Shown here one piece after another: positions 8,350 to 17,857 of a stretch of 22,706 nt of DNA. The stretch spans positions 33,087 through 55,792 of the forward strand of contig NW_014577534.1 of the NCBI RefSeq assembly GCF_000485595.1, read 5' to 3'. This DNA is from Priapulus caudatus. Taxonomy: Eukaryota; Priapulida; Priapulimorpha; Priapulimorphida; Priapulidae. Position 1 is the stretch's first letter; every line of letters starts with the position of its first letter. Below the pieces are notes generated by a model, which saw only the letters and a program-made list of their open reading frames with translations, had not been told where the DNA came from and made no database searches. The translations under genes were made by a program, and so were the position numbers.

Positions 8350-8716
8350 ACATGCGTCTAAACAGAGGAATTGCTCCGACCTGTGATTGGAGGATAAAAA
8401 TAGACCCCGCCCACTCCCGCCGCATACGCTATTATGCTATGACCGGTAGGAACGTGTACTAACTATCATATGGAGCGAACGATTTGAGTTACATTTCTAT
8501 AAATTCTAGCTGTTATAGACACATGTCTTAGCCTTAATCTCTGTGAATTTTGAGTCTATTGAAGCACGATTAGTCTAATTAATTAGCAAATATGCACGCG
8601 CGGTATCGCTCATAGGCTAATACACGCGCGGCTATGACCGGTGAAACGAAACGTCATGAATTATATTTTTATCCTCCAATCACAGGTCGGAGCAATTCCT
8701 CTGCTTAGACGCATGT
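8350..8716. mobile_element. MITE-like element, copy 2 (367 bp)
   Basis: Same family and orientation as 2187-2525, with termini ACATGCGTCTAAAC and its exact complement, flanked by GTAGTATG (8342-8349 and 8717-8724). It has 28 extra bases bounded by ACGCGCGG repeats, so copy 1 probably lost them by slippage. It lies in the headcase intron and upstream of the mitochondrial HARS exon. Confidence 0.9.
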
Positions 8717-8821
8717 GTAGTATGTACATACGCCTACAGGCTGCAGTCTGACAGTGACGCACGAAGGGTCGTTGTCGTATAATGCGGCGTATAATATGTA
8801 CCCGAAGTAACTATTTGATAT

Positions 8822-8856
8822 GGTTAGGGTTAGGGTGTTAGGGTTAAGGTTAGGGA
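8822..8856 (+). repeat. Interstitial telomere-like TTAGGG tract
   Basis: Five near-perfect TTAGGG units (GGTTAGGGTTAGGGTGTTAG and on), 105 bases after MITE copy 2. A shorter one lies at 18154-18176. Confidence 0.9.
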
Positions 8857-9001
8857 GTAGACGTAGGCGACATACTCGCCGACACCTCGTGCCATTCGGC
8901 TAAAAAAAAAGGCTAACTACCTGGCTGTACCCAAGCTAGGTCACACACACCATGGCTAGCTATAGCCCTGGACGTTTATTCCTTAGGGACTGTCCAGTAT
9001 A

Positions 9002-9026
9002 GAAGTAGAAGTAGAAGTAGAAGTAC
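9002..9026 (+). repeat. (AGAAGT)n repeat
   Basis: Four units of GAAGTA in the headcase intron. Confidence 0.85.
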
Positions 9027-9149
9027 TACATATATGACAACGACCACTTCAGCGACAGTGACTGATCGTAATGCTGTGCCGTACGCATGTGCGCCGGCAT
9101 GTTTTACGTATATTACTTTAACAACAAGATATTACTTTTCAAGATTCAT

Positions 9150-9151
<2 letters not shown>

Positions 9152-9192
<41 letters not shown>
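9152..9192 (+). repeat. (ACTT)n microsatellite before headcase exon
   Basis: About ten ACTT units ending 10 bases before the exon start at 9203. The tract stands where the acceptor's pyrimidine tract should be, so its length could affect splicing. Confidence 0.9.
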
Positions 9193-9202
9193 CTGTGTGT
9201 AG

Positions 9203-9336
9203 GTGACGTTGGATGGTAAGACGATGTATCTGAATGCTGTGTGTATGGGCTGCCTGGAGGGAGACCGCATCGTGCGATGCCGTGCCTGCAAGCGCGTCTG
9301 GAGCGGTCAGCACCTCGTACTGGGAACCATGTACAG
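9203..9336 (+). CDS. Headcase homologue, penultimate exon (zinc-binding pairs)
   Basis: 134 bases reading VTLDGKTMYLNAVCMGCLEG then DRIVRCRACKRVW and LVLGTMY. Two CxxC pairs (CMGC, CRAC) suggest a zinc-binding module. Acceptor GTGTAG is preceded by an (ACTT)n tract in the polypyrimidine position; the donor is GTAAGC. It joins the 1980-2146 exon in phase 0 (MQ/VTLDG), and its last two bases plus the next exon give a serine (MYSYD), as in the family. Confidence 0.92.
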
Positions 9337-9846
9337 GTAAGCATAATGATAATTTCTTGCGCCCTACTCGGCTAGTGGGCTAGTGAAGAGATTTACAGTT
9401 TTCACTGGCAGGTGCTGCCGCATACAAGGCTCTCTTCTTGGCACCGATTCCACACTCTATCTCTTTTTGCTGAGTACCATGTACAGGTGTGTACCCACGA
9501 TCTTTATTATTACTCTTACTGTTGTTGTTATTGTGATTATTATATTATTATTGTGTTGTTGTTGTTGTTGTTATTGTTGCTTTTCTTGTTATGATCATCG
9601 TTAGGCCTGGTGTGTTACTATCCTATTTTGATTATTATTTTTAATTTCCTTATTTGTTATATGATCAATAGCAAGATAATAACTCATTAGGCCTATCTTT
9701 TATCTTACTATCTTACTCTTGTTATTATTCATGATAAATATGATAAACTATAATAATGTGCAAAATAAGATATAAGTAAATTAAAAACGAAGATAGTAAA
9801 GAAATAAGTAAAAAATAACAATAACAACAACAACAATAATAACAAC

Positions 9847-9879
<33 letters not shown>

Positions 9880-9931
9880 CTAACGAAACAATAACACACT
9901 AACTAATTATTCGTCTCTCTTTCGCTCACAG
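9337..9931. other. Headcase last intron, AT-rich with triplet repeats
   Basis: Contains TTG/TTA triplet runs (9520-9580) and an AAT/AAC run (9815-9880). At 9478-9490 a copy of ACCATGTACAGGT repeats the sequence at the upstream exon's donor and would be a cryptic donor. No exon seen. Confidence 0.75.
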
Positions 9932-10130
9932 CTATGACATCTTCGCTGCACTGCCGTGCTGCCAGCAACGACTGACCTGCAACAGCTGCGTGCGGGCGAT
10001 GGTGAGCGTCGACAACCCGCTGCTGTTCTTCAGCGAGTACTCCCGCTGCGTCGCCTGCCCGCACTGCAAGGTCCTCGACCACCACTACGTCAAGGGCCTC
10101 GCCTCCTACGTCGTGCGCGACCGCCTCTAG
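9932..10130 (+). CDS. Headcase homologue, terminal exon with stop
   Basis: 199 bases reading YDIFAALPCCQQRLTCNSCV then LLFFSEYSRCVACPHCKVLD and ending HHYVKGLASYVVRDRL, stop TAG at 10128-10130. CC, CNSC and CVACPHC continue the cysteine-rich C-terminal domain of Headcase/HECA. The acceptor is CTCACAG. The next in-frame stop is 27 bases on, so no long readthrough extension is present here. This exon is GC-rich compared with its AT-rich flanking intron. Confidence 0.93.
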
Positions 10131-10470
10131 GGGGCGCCGCCGCCGAGGTGCGCCTAGGAAATGTCGCGGGGATGGGGGTCGCATCTGAGGCAGCGATGGT
10201 CGGAGGTCATTTGGAGGTCGCTGGACGTGAAGCCGTCATCGTCACATCATCGTAGCGGTGTCGTAGGAAATCTTGTCACCATTGGCGTCATCGACATCGT
10301 CATCGTCACCGTCGTCGTCGTCGTCGTCGGCGTCGTCACCGCAGCGGCGCCGGTGTAGGAATGTTCGTCACTGCCGTTGCGGTAGGAAATTCGCTGGGAG
10401 TTCGTCCGTTCGCTCACGAGACGAGCGAAGCAGTGCGTGCGTGCGTGCGTGCGTTCGTGCGTGCGTGTGT
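10131..10470 (+). other. Headcase 3' UTR candidate
   Basis: Sequence after the stop includes GTC/ATC triplet repeats (10285-10345) and four scattered copies of TAGGAA(A)T (about 10155, 10264, 10357, 10382), then a GCGT run (10436-10470). No clear AATAAA close by; the first one I see is near 12842. The 3' end of the transcript cannot be placed. Confidence 0.45.
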
Positions 10471-10646
10471 CTGCGTGTGTGTATAAACGTGTAATTAAGC
10501 AAGGCGGTTGCGCCGGTTAGTTCTTTTGTTTTCTCTTTGGCGCGCTAGCTTTCCGTCTCGATCGCTCGCCCGCACCCTGCACAACCGTTTTATCGATTAT
10601 CGATGTCAGGACGACCGCGTTATCGGTTAGCTGTGCCCGGCGGAAA
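10471..10646 (+). repeat. Direct repeat A, copy 1 (176 bp)
   Basis: Matches 12666-12841 with about two mismatches. Contains ATCGATTATCGAT and CCGCACCCTGCACAACCG. The shared minus-strand frame (TDNAVVLTSIIDKTVVQGAG) occurs in both copies only because the DNA is duplicated; no family recognised. Confidence 0.93.
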
Positions 10647-10964
10647 GAAAAAACGGGAGAGTGGAAAGGAACAGGAGGAGGGCGTGGTGAGGATTGAAGA
10701 TGAAAGAAAAAGGGAACGGGGAGACAGGAAAACCCAGATCGGAATCTGCAGTTAGCAGCCGAAGCTTCGAATATCAGCCCAGCACTACTTCGACACTTCA
10801 CAGTCGCTCCCGAATATCGCGTGACCTTGAAAAGCGCGCCAGTTTCTCCCTTCCCGTGACACGGAACGTGCCAGCCCCTGGCGGCGTGACCTGAAACAGC
10901 TCTGACTGTTGGCTGGTGACACTGAAAACCGCTCCGCGTCGTTTCACACGAGAGGCGGCTGGAG

Positions 10965-11239
10965 AGAGCTGGTGAAAGCAACAAGAAAGAGAGAGGGGGA
11001 GAGAGGGGCGAGAGAGAGGGGGAGAGAGGGGAGAGAAGAGAGAGGGGACGCAGAGAAAGAGAGACGATCGATGAGAGCAGGGGGTGGGAGAGAGCGGTGA
11101 AGCAACAAGAGAGTAGAGAGGGGGGAGAGAGAGAGAGGGGGAGACGAGAGAAAGAGAGAGATGTGAGAGAGGGGGTGGGAGAGAGCTGGTGAAAGCAACG
11201 AGAGAGAGAGAGAGAGAGAGGGGGAGACGAGAGAAAGAG
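10965..11239 (+). repeat. GA-rich minisatellite leading into the gap
   Basis: Three copies of a GGGAGAGAGCTGGTGAAAGC-like unit (about 10961, 11086, 11176), separated by GA and GGGGA runs. The tract ends at the gap, which it probably caused. Confidence 0.85.
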
Positions 11240-11610
11240 NNNNNNNNNNNNNNNNNNNNNNNNNNNNNNNNNNNNNNNNNNNNNNNNNNNNNNNNNNNNN
11301 NNNNNNNNNNNNNNNNNNNNNNNNNNNNNNNNNNNNNNNNNNNNNNNNNNNNNNNNNNNNNNNNNNNNNNNNNNNNNNNNNNNNNNNNNNNNNNNNNNNN
11401 NNNNNNNNNNNNNNNNNNNNNNNNNNNNNNNNNNNNNNNNNNNNNNNNNNNNNNNNNNNNNNNNNNNNNNNNNNNNNNNNNNNNNNNNNNNNNNNNNNNN
11501 NNNNNNNNNNNNNNNNNNNNNNNNNNNNNNNNNNNNNNNNNNNNNNNNNNNNNNNNNNNNNNNNNNNNNNNNNNNNNNNNNNNNNNNNNNNNNNNNNNNN
11601 NNNNNNNNNN
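11240..11610. other. Assembly gap (371 N)
   Basis: Unknown bases. Sequence order and orientation on either side rest on scaffolding. Frames that run through it are meaningless. Confidence 1.
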
Positions 11611-11830
11611 CACGCACGCACGCCCACATAAACACACACGCACACGCACACTGCCACAACGCGACAAACACCACACGCGGCTGACGCAACACTTAAAAAT
11701 GGTGACGGATGCAATTCATACAATGGAAAAAGACGCAAATAGACGTGTCGAAGCTTATTTTAATAAGCCGTGCTACCTCTATATACATATACGCGCACAC
11801 TTGCGCAGCACGCACGCACGACTGCACGCA
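11611..11830 (-). repeat. Repeat B, inverted copy
   Basis: Reverse complement matches 12890-13117 at roughly 90% by eye, sharing GCCCACATAAACACACACGC, ACTTAAAAATGGT, GACGCAAATAGACGTGTCGA and TATACATATACGCGCACACT. It directly follows the gap. Confidence 0.88.
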
Positions 11831-11884
11831 CCACGCAACGCCACTGCAAGCACCTTAGCGCGTGACAGAAGACATCATAGGACG

Positions 11885-12300
11885 CCTGTCTCATTTTCCT
11901 CTTTCCTTGCCTCTCCCCCTCTTACCCTTCATCACCTTCCGCGTTTCCTTCTCCTCCAGCTCCTCCTATCCTTTCCCCTTCCCGTTCCTCTTCCCCTTTC
12001 CTTGCTTTTCCCCCTCCCACTCCACATCACCTTCCGCGTTTCCTTCTCCTCCAGCTCCTCCTATCCTTTCCCCTTCCCGTTCCTCATTCTCGTTCCCCCG
12101 CTTCTCCTCCTCCCCTCTTCCTCTCCTGTTCCTCCTCCCCTCTTCCTCTCCTGCTTCTCCTCTCCTCCTACCCCACTGCAGTTGCTTTCCTACCCCCTCT
12201 TCATTACGCCTCTTCTATTCTACCTCCCTCCTCCTCCGCTCCTAACCTCGCTTCCTACTCCCTCCTCCTCCGCTCCTCCTCTTCTAGCTTCCCCTTTCTC
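11885..12300 (+). repeat. Polypyrimidine tract with 95-bp tandem duplication
   Basis: Over 90% C/T. The stretch from 11931 (ATCACCTTCCGCGTTTCCTT) recurs at 12026 for about 58 bases. Shorter repeats of CTCCCTCCTCCTCCGCTCCT follow at about 12225 and 12260. Long proline/serine/leucine frames here are composition artefacts. Confidence 0.9.
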
Positions 12301-12630
12301 CACTACAGCTGTTTACCTAACCTAGAGTAGGGCTCTCTGCTCGTTCTATTCCTCCTTCTTTGCATATAAATTAGATGAAAAACGCAAACAGACACCAACG
12401 TGAAACGCATAAATTTAATATAAAAGAAAGGGAAGGATCGTGTCTTGTGTTTAAAATTTTGGCTGTTGAGACAGAGCGGCATTTCAGCCGTAGCTTTACG
12501 AAGAGACGTGCTGTTTCGAAAGCTGTTGTGTATAATATGCAAGGCACCGTGTTTATATATTACTATATTACATGTAAACCATGTCTTCTTTGGTGTCCCT
12601 GTGCTTTTGCCTTCTAATTTGTGTGTGTTG
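12301..12630. other. No gene seen
   Basis: Mixed-composition sequence with several short frames on both strands. None has a recognisable domain or splice context. Confidence 0.5.
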
Positions 12631-12665
12631 TATATATGTGTGCGTGCGTGCGTGCGTGCGTGCGT

Positions 12666-12841
12666 CTGCGTGTGTGTATAAACGTGTAATTAAGCAAGGC
12701 GGTCGCGCCGGTTAGTCCTTTTGTTTTCTCTTTGGCGCGCTAGCTTTCCGTCTCGATCGCTCGCCCGCACCCTGCACAACCGTTTTATCGATTATCGATG
12801 TCAGGACGACCGCGTTATCGGTTAGCTGTGCCCGGCGGAAA
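12666..12841 (+). repeat. Direct repeat A, copy 2 (176 bp)
   Basis: About 99% identical to 10471-10646. It is followed directly by repeat B (12890-13117), whose other copy is inverted next to the assembly gap. Confidence 0.93.
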
Positions 12842-12889
12842 TAAATGGAGACAGGGTCGTCTTGATGTGCTTTCTGTCCGCGTGAGTGT

Positions 12890-13117
12890 GCTTGCGTGCG
12901 TGCGTGCGTGCGTGCAGTGTGCGTGCGTGCTGCGCAAGTGTGCGCGTATATGTATATAGAGTAGAGCGGTATTAAAATAAGATTCGACACGTCTATTTGC
13001 GTCTTTTTTCCATTGTATGAATGCATCCGTACCATTTTTAAGTGTGCGTGCGCGTGTGTGTGTGCGTGTGCAGTGTGCGTGTGCGTGTGTGTTTATGTGG
13101 GCGTGCGTGCGTGCGTG
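12890..13117 (+). repeat. Repeat B, forward copy
   Basis: Inverted partner of 11611-11830. GCGT/GTGC-rich ends surround a unique core at 12930-13045. Confidence 0.88.
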
Positions 13118-14404
13118 TGACAAGTATGTGCAGAACAGAATATTAGCAGCACCCCTTAGAAGTGTTTCTTCGCTTTTCAATAGTTAGTCTGACACCTACC
13201 ATCCCGCGTCCTTTGAATAACCGTATTACAACGCGCCCGGCTATTCCACTGGCGCCAGTCTAATTGTGCTACATGGGCAGTAGGTGGCGCTACTTGCGCG
13301 TTCGCCGGCCAATCACGTCGTTTGCTGTCACACACGCGATGCTAGCACCGGATATGTAAAACGCAGCACTGGAACCAGTTTGTTTTACACAGCGTGAAAA
13401 GTTTGGAACTGGGTCCTGGGATTGCGGTAATGGAGGGGCCGTAGCCTGCAGGGGGTTACAATAACAATGATGATGATGATGATAATGATGATAATGATAT
13501 TAATAATAATAATAATAATAACAATAATATTAATAATAATAGTGTCAGATAAGAAAAGAAGAATGAAAGAAGAATGAAAGAATGTCATAGAAGTGTCTAA
13601 TAATAAATACGCATTAGATAGCGAGAAGGAAGTTGGAATTGAGAAAGTTCAAACATACAGCAAGGAGAATGCGCGAGAAAGAGGCTGCTAATGTGGTATA
13701 GCGTGAACCGTAAACAGCCGTATGTTCCTACCTTAGCGTAAAAAAATCATTAGTTTTTTTATCGTCGGTCGTGATTTTTTGCCCGCGCGCTCCCCTTTGT
13801 AGAAATTAACGTTAATCTAAAAAAATTTCTCCACGAATTTCCTCGTTTTGCACAGACGAGTGCATTAGGACGTTTTATTAGTAATATTATTAGTTTCTAT
13901 AGGCGTTCGGCTTGCTTTACTAACATAATGAACACATTGTTGGCGAAAAATGAAAATAATTACTAAAAATCTCTGGGAAAAGATCGCATTATTTTCTGTG
14001 AACTAAAAGTAGAGGTATTATGCCATCGGCGCAGCAAGACAGAATATTAAAGTTTCGAGAAAAGATGAATGAAATTAAGAAGACGTTATTGCTGCGGATA
14101 CATCTCCTGTGGAGATATGACGTGTCGAACGTGATTAAAGAGCAGACGAAAATAGCGACGACTGGAAAGCAAAGGCGAACCCGAAGGCACGGTAAAATGT
14201 AGGGACATACGAAGCGTTGAGTTAATAACTGAGCATGCATACAGTACATACATGGGAAAGTGAAATGATGCGAGATATTATTAAACGAGGAACGGGAAAT
14301 GATAAAATTTCATCATGGCGGTGACCCTAAACAGGTAAGTTAAAGCGGGAGACGAATGAAGGTTACAATAACAATTTGTTTATAATTAATTGGTTAATTA
14401 ATTC

Positions 14405-14437
<33 letters not shown>

Positions 14438-14655
14438 ATAATTAACCAATCTAACTGATTAAGTGATTAACCTCTTTGTATATAATTCAATCAGTTATAT
14501 TATAATATACAGATATATTATATCGAGTAATATTCCATGGTGCGCACAATCAATCAATAACTATCATGAATTAATTAATATGATATATGCCGTTTACGTG
14601 TATATAGGGTACGCGTGTGAGAAACGCTTGTGATCGTTCACCACCGCACGAGCAC
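13118..14655. other. HARS intron 1 stretch without supported gene
   Basis: Contains a CTCF-like core (13277-13292), the palindrome ACTGGCGCCAGT (13248-13259), a GAT/AAT run (13465-13545) and (CAAT)n at 14404-14434. A 60-codon plus frame at 14020-14202 (MPSAQQDRILKFREKMNEIK...) is not simple repeat, but I recognise no family. ATGGCGGTGACCCTAAACAG followed by GTAAGT at 14314-14339 has the look of a start plus donor without any supporting partner. Confidence 0.5.
13277..13292 (+). promoter_or_regulatory. CTCF-like core
   Basis: GCAGTAGGTGGCGCTA fits the extended CTCF core closely. A CCAAT sequence follows at about 13310. Motif-only evidence. Confidence 0.5.
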
Positions 14656-14659
14656 ACGC

Positions 14660-15140
14660 GCCCCATCTTCCCCCTCTATCTCTCCCTCCTTTATCTCTTT
14701 CCTTTCTATCTCTCCCTCTATCTCGCCTCTATCTCTCTCACTCTCTCTCGATCTCTCCTCGATCTTTCGCCCCCTCCCCCTCTCTCTCTCGCCCTCTATC
14801 TCTCCCCCTCTCTCTCCCTCTATATTTCCTTCTATCTCTCCCTCTTTCTTTCTTTCTCTCCCGCTATCTCTCCGCTCTCTCTCTCTCTCGCTCTATCCCG
14901 CCCCTCTTTCTCTCCCACTATCTCTCCTTCTATATCTCTTTCTCTCTAACCTCCCCCTCTCTCCCCCTTCTCCCTCTCCCCATCTATCTCCCGCTCTATC
15001 TCGCCCCCCCTCTCTATCTCCCCCCTCTCCCCTATCTTTCGTCTATCTCACCCCTTTACTCCCTCTCTCTCTCTCCCTCTATCTCTCCCCCCCCTCTCTC
15101 CATCTATCTCCCCCACCCACTCTCTCTCCCTATCCTCATG
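14660..15140 (+). repeat. Long CT-rich polypyrimidine tract
   Basis: About 480 bases of CTCTATCTCTCCCTC-type sequence, nearly free of G. Serine/leucine/proline frames are artefacts. It ends at CGCTCAG/GTAAGTGG, a donor-like sequence without a supported exon. Confidence 0.95.
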
Positions 15141-15328
15141 CTCACCTATCGCTCAGGTAAGTGGCCGTTATTTGGAACCTGTGCGCGCGACAGAACGGAG
15201 GCGATGAGCTGCCGCCGCAGCGCATAGCACTATCTACCTGTAATTACTTTACCTGTATGTATGCACGCACGCACGCGCAGCTCAGCGCGGCTCAACACCT
15301 GGTGGAAAGCCCTCGATGTGCACTGATT

Positions 15329-15353
15329 AGAGAGAGAGGGGGTGAGAGAGAGC

Positions 15354-15392
<39 letters not shown>

Positions 15393-15514
15393 GAGAGAGA
15401 GAGAGAGGGAGAGAAGGAGAGAGGGAGAGAGAGAGAGAAAGAAAGATATGAGAAAGAAGCAGGGAGAGAGAAAGAGAGAAAGAGAGAGATAGAAAGAAAG
15501 CAAGATAGAGAAAT

Positions 15515-15557
<43 letters not shown>

Positions 15558-15612
15558 AACAGAAGATACATAAAGAAAAAAGGAAAGAAAGCGAGAGAGG
15601 AAGAAAACAAGA
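15329..15612 (+). repeat. Long GA-rich polypurine tract
   Basis: About 280 bases of GAGA/GAAA sequence, the purine-strand counterpart of the CT tract 190 bases upstream. The two could pair imperfectly in RNA or single strands. Confidence 0.95.
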
Positions 15613-15823
15613 CAACTACGGCTCCGTAGCTATCTATTATCATCGACTGTAGGATCGTATCGCGAGCGATCGCGTGCCAGCAGCCGAGAACAGCGGAGAA
15701 GGACCGATACATTAATTTACATCTGTATAAGCGTAGAGGTTCGACGGAATACGACCAACGACGACATCGTGCATCGGTGTTACATTGCTAGTGGTGGTGC
15801 TCTTACCAATACATATACTTATA

Positions 15824-15865
15824 CCGACAGAGAGACAGAAGAAGAAGAGAGAGCGAGAGAGAGAG

Positions 15866-15914
<49 letters not shown>

Positions 15915-15957
15915 AAGACAGAGGGATAAAGAGAGAGAGAGGGAGCGATGGAAGAGA
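15824..15957 (+). repeat. GA-rich polypurine tract
   Basis: GAGA runs with interruptions. Overlapping charged frames are artefacts. Confidence 0.93.
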
Positions 15958-16633
15958 ATTACGACGCTAATGAGTGTGTGCCCTGCATTACGTGACTGAG
16001 GAATGGATGTTTGCATTATCCCGTGCCACGTTAATTATAATAAACGCTGAAACCACACCCATTGGCAGCCTTGGTATTCATTAAAGTTACGCTAGCTAGC
16101 GCTCTCTATCATTAATAAATAAGTGTCGGGATTTATTTTCCATGTCCGGCTACTGCGACGAGTATCCAATCTCCATCTTAAACGCATAATTTTACTGAAA
16201 TCTTGCTTCATTTTTGAGGTAGGGCCTACATGGCATGCGGAACACAGGTCTCCCGCGTTCTTACAGACAAATTTGGTACGAATTGGCAATTTGTAATTAA
16301 TAAAGTAATTAGTAGGCATGTGCTCTTTGCACATTAGTAGGCATTATTGCGGTAAAATTCTATTTAATTGATTTAATAAACGTTGGTAATCTATCTGCAT
16401 ATGTTACGTCGGACACCTATCGCCACCTGCCGACAGGCTTGTATATCATTGATGTTAATATAACCGGGGTTTCCTATTATTAATATTATTAATAAAGAGA
16501 CACATGTTATCTATCTTTCATTCTTGTATCTGGTCGATACATGGAGCTGTCACACAAGTCGTTTCATCCATCACATACGTCATGTATAGATGGAGTGCAA
16601 AAATAAAGACATACGTGCTGCAATATGTTAACA
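15958..16633. other. No gene seen
   Basis: AT-rich intronic sequence with a CTCF-like core on the minus strand at 16418-16432 (CGGCAGGTGGCGATA). A minus frame at 16092-16334 has no recognisable family. Confidence 0.5.
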
Positions 16634-16982
16634 TGTTCTGCTAGCATCTATGACAAATACGACATACGCATATACGTTCTCCTATGACACTATTTGTCAT
16701 AGGAAGATTCTTCCTATGACAAATATTGGCGAGTCAACTTCGTTCCGCTTTACAGCTGAAATTCACTGCTTGCGTTTATAATAGCGCTCCTAAACTCCTA
16801 TGATGCGCCCAACACATACAATAATATTTCTCAAAGGAAGAATCTTCCTATGACAAATAGTGTCATAGGAGAGCGTATATGCGTATGTCGTATTTGTCAT
16901 AGGAAGATTCTTCCTATGACAAATAGTGTCATAGGAGAGCGTATATGCGTATGTCGTATTTGTCATAGATGCTAGCAGAACA
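16634..16982. mobile_element. Foldback element with nested palindromes
   Basis: Inverted arms of about 90 bases start TGTTCTGCTAGCATCTATGA at 16634 and end with the complement at 16982. Each arm contains a palindrome of 33 bases (ATTTGTCATAGGAAGA, a central T, and its complement; 16692-16724 and 16892-16924). The right arm has an extra 66-bp tandem unit (16848-16913 against 16914-16979). No coding capacity; no clear target duplication. It could be a foldback MITE or a satellite seed. Confidence 0.85.
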
Positions 16983-17300
16983 GGCTGAATATATCATGCA
17001 TGCGTTTAGCAATGCACGTCACATTCAAACGATTTTTGATCGGCTGACAGAAGAAGTGCAAGACTATTAATTTAATATTTAGCGTGAATCGACGGACGAA
17101 GGTATCACGGAGGATCGCTTTAAAGCTGCAGAATGTGTGGGTGCGACTGCGTATCGCGGGGAGCTTGCGTATGGGCGCTCTGACGTAAATCCAGACCTAT
17201 GAACGTCATCTGTTACTCTCGCCATTGTCATCGCGAGTATCACTGCGATCAGGAGCGAAAGAAAAAACAACATTTATTTTTATTCACTCCTGCTACGACT
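16983..17300. other. No gene seen
   Basis: Mixed-composition intronic sequence without a recognised feature. Confidence 0.5.
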
Positions 17301-17307
17301 GAAAACT

Positions 17308-17445
17308 CCGCCGTTGCCACCACCACCGCCGCCGCCGCCGCCACCACCGTCGCCGCCACCACCGTCGCCGCAACCACCGCCGCCACCACCGCCACCGCCG
17401 TCGCCACCGTCGCCGCCACCACCGCCACCACCGCCGCCATCGCCG
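17308..17445 (+). repeat. (CCG/CCA/GTC)n triplet repeat
   Basis: GCC, ACC and GTC triplets. Alanine/threonine and glycine-rich frames on the two strands are composition artefacts. Confidence 0.92.
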
Positions 17446-17687
17446 AAATCGTCAACACGAAGTTGAACGCAGCGACGTGTGTGCGGCACAAGGTCTATAA
17501 CACGGATAAAATAACACGTTACAGGAGAGCTATAGCAATCATGCTCTCGCCCGTGACACAGTTCTGTCGCCACACGGCGGCTCGTGATGCGCTATCCAAT
17601 CACAGGCGGCTATCTGGTTGTTACGCAAACATGACCGATGATGGTGAAACAACAGAGAGAGAGAGTTGCGGCGATTGTTTGTTCGTA

Positions 17688-17701
17688 GTAACCATGGCAA
17701 C
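17688..17701 (+). promoter_or_regulatory. RFX X-box-like palindrome
   Basis: GTAACCATGGCAAC fits the X-box consensus GTNRCC-N(0-3)-RGYAAC bound by RFX factors. A diverged relative (GTTGCCATGGTTCT) is at 17844-17857. The ATG inside has an ideal start context and, 33 bases on, CCAC/GTGAGT resembles a donor. Motif-only evidence. Confidence 0.45.
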
Positions 17702-17857
17702 GGCGCGGAGTAGGCGGTCTCCACGTGAGTTCCCCGGTGATACCTCGCACGGATAGTTCACGAGCTGCCGCTAGGTGTCGGTAGCTGCGCCGCAGGTCGG
17801 AGTTGTCACTGTGGCAACATTTTGTTGTGGCAACAGTGTCGCGGTTGCCATGGTTCT

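Noticed and set aside
10128-10157. Stop readthrough in headcase, as known for the Drosophila gene
   Set aside because: The next in-frame stop follows after only 27 bases, so no meaningful extension is possible.
10517-12325. Long frames of 264-391 codons on both strands across the gap
   Set aside because: They are open only because N has no stop codons and the flanks are GA/CT repeats.
12712-12840. Shared peptide-like frame TDNAVVLTSIIDKTVVQGAG in two places
   Set aside because: Both copies are the same duplicated DNA; the frames have different flanks and no known family.
14617-15712. Serine/leucine/proline-rich frames of 96-176 codons
   Set aside because: They are translations of CT- and GA-rich repeats with no start context, splice support or domain.
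15730-15760. Possible tRNA B-box (GAGGTTCGACGG)
   Set aside because: No matching A-box, stems or terminator around it.
17199-17756. 185-codon alanine/threonine-rich frame
   Set aside because: Most of it is a (CCG/CCA)n triplet repeat; flanks show no known domain.
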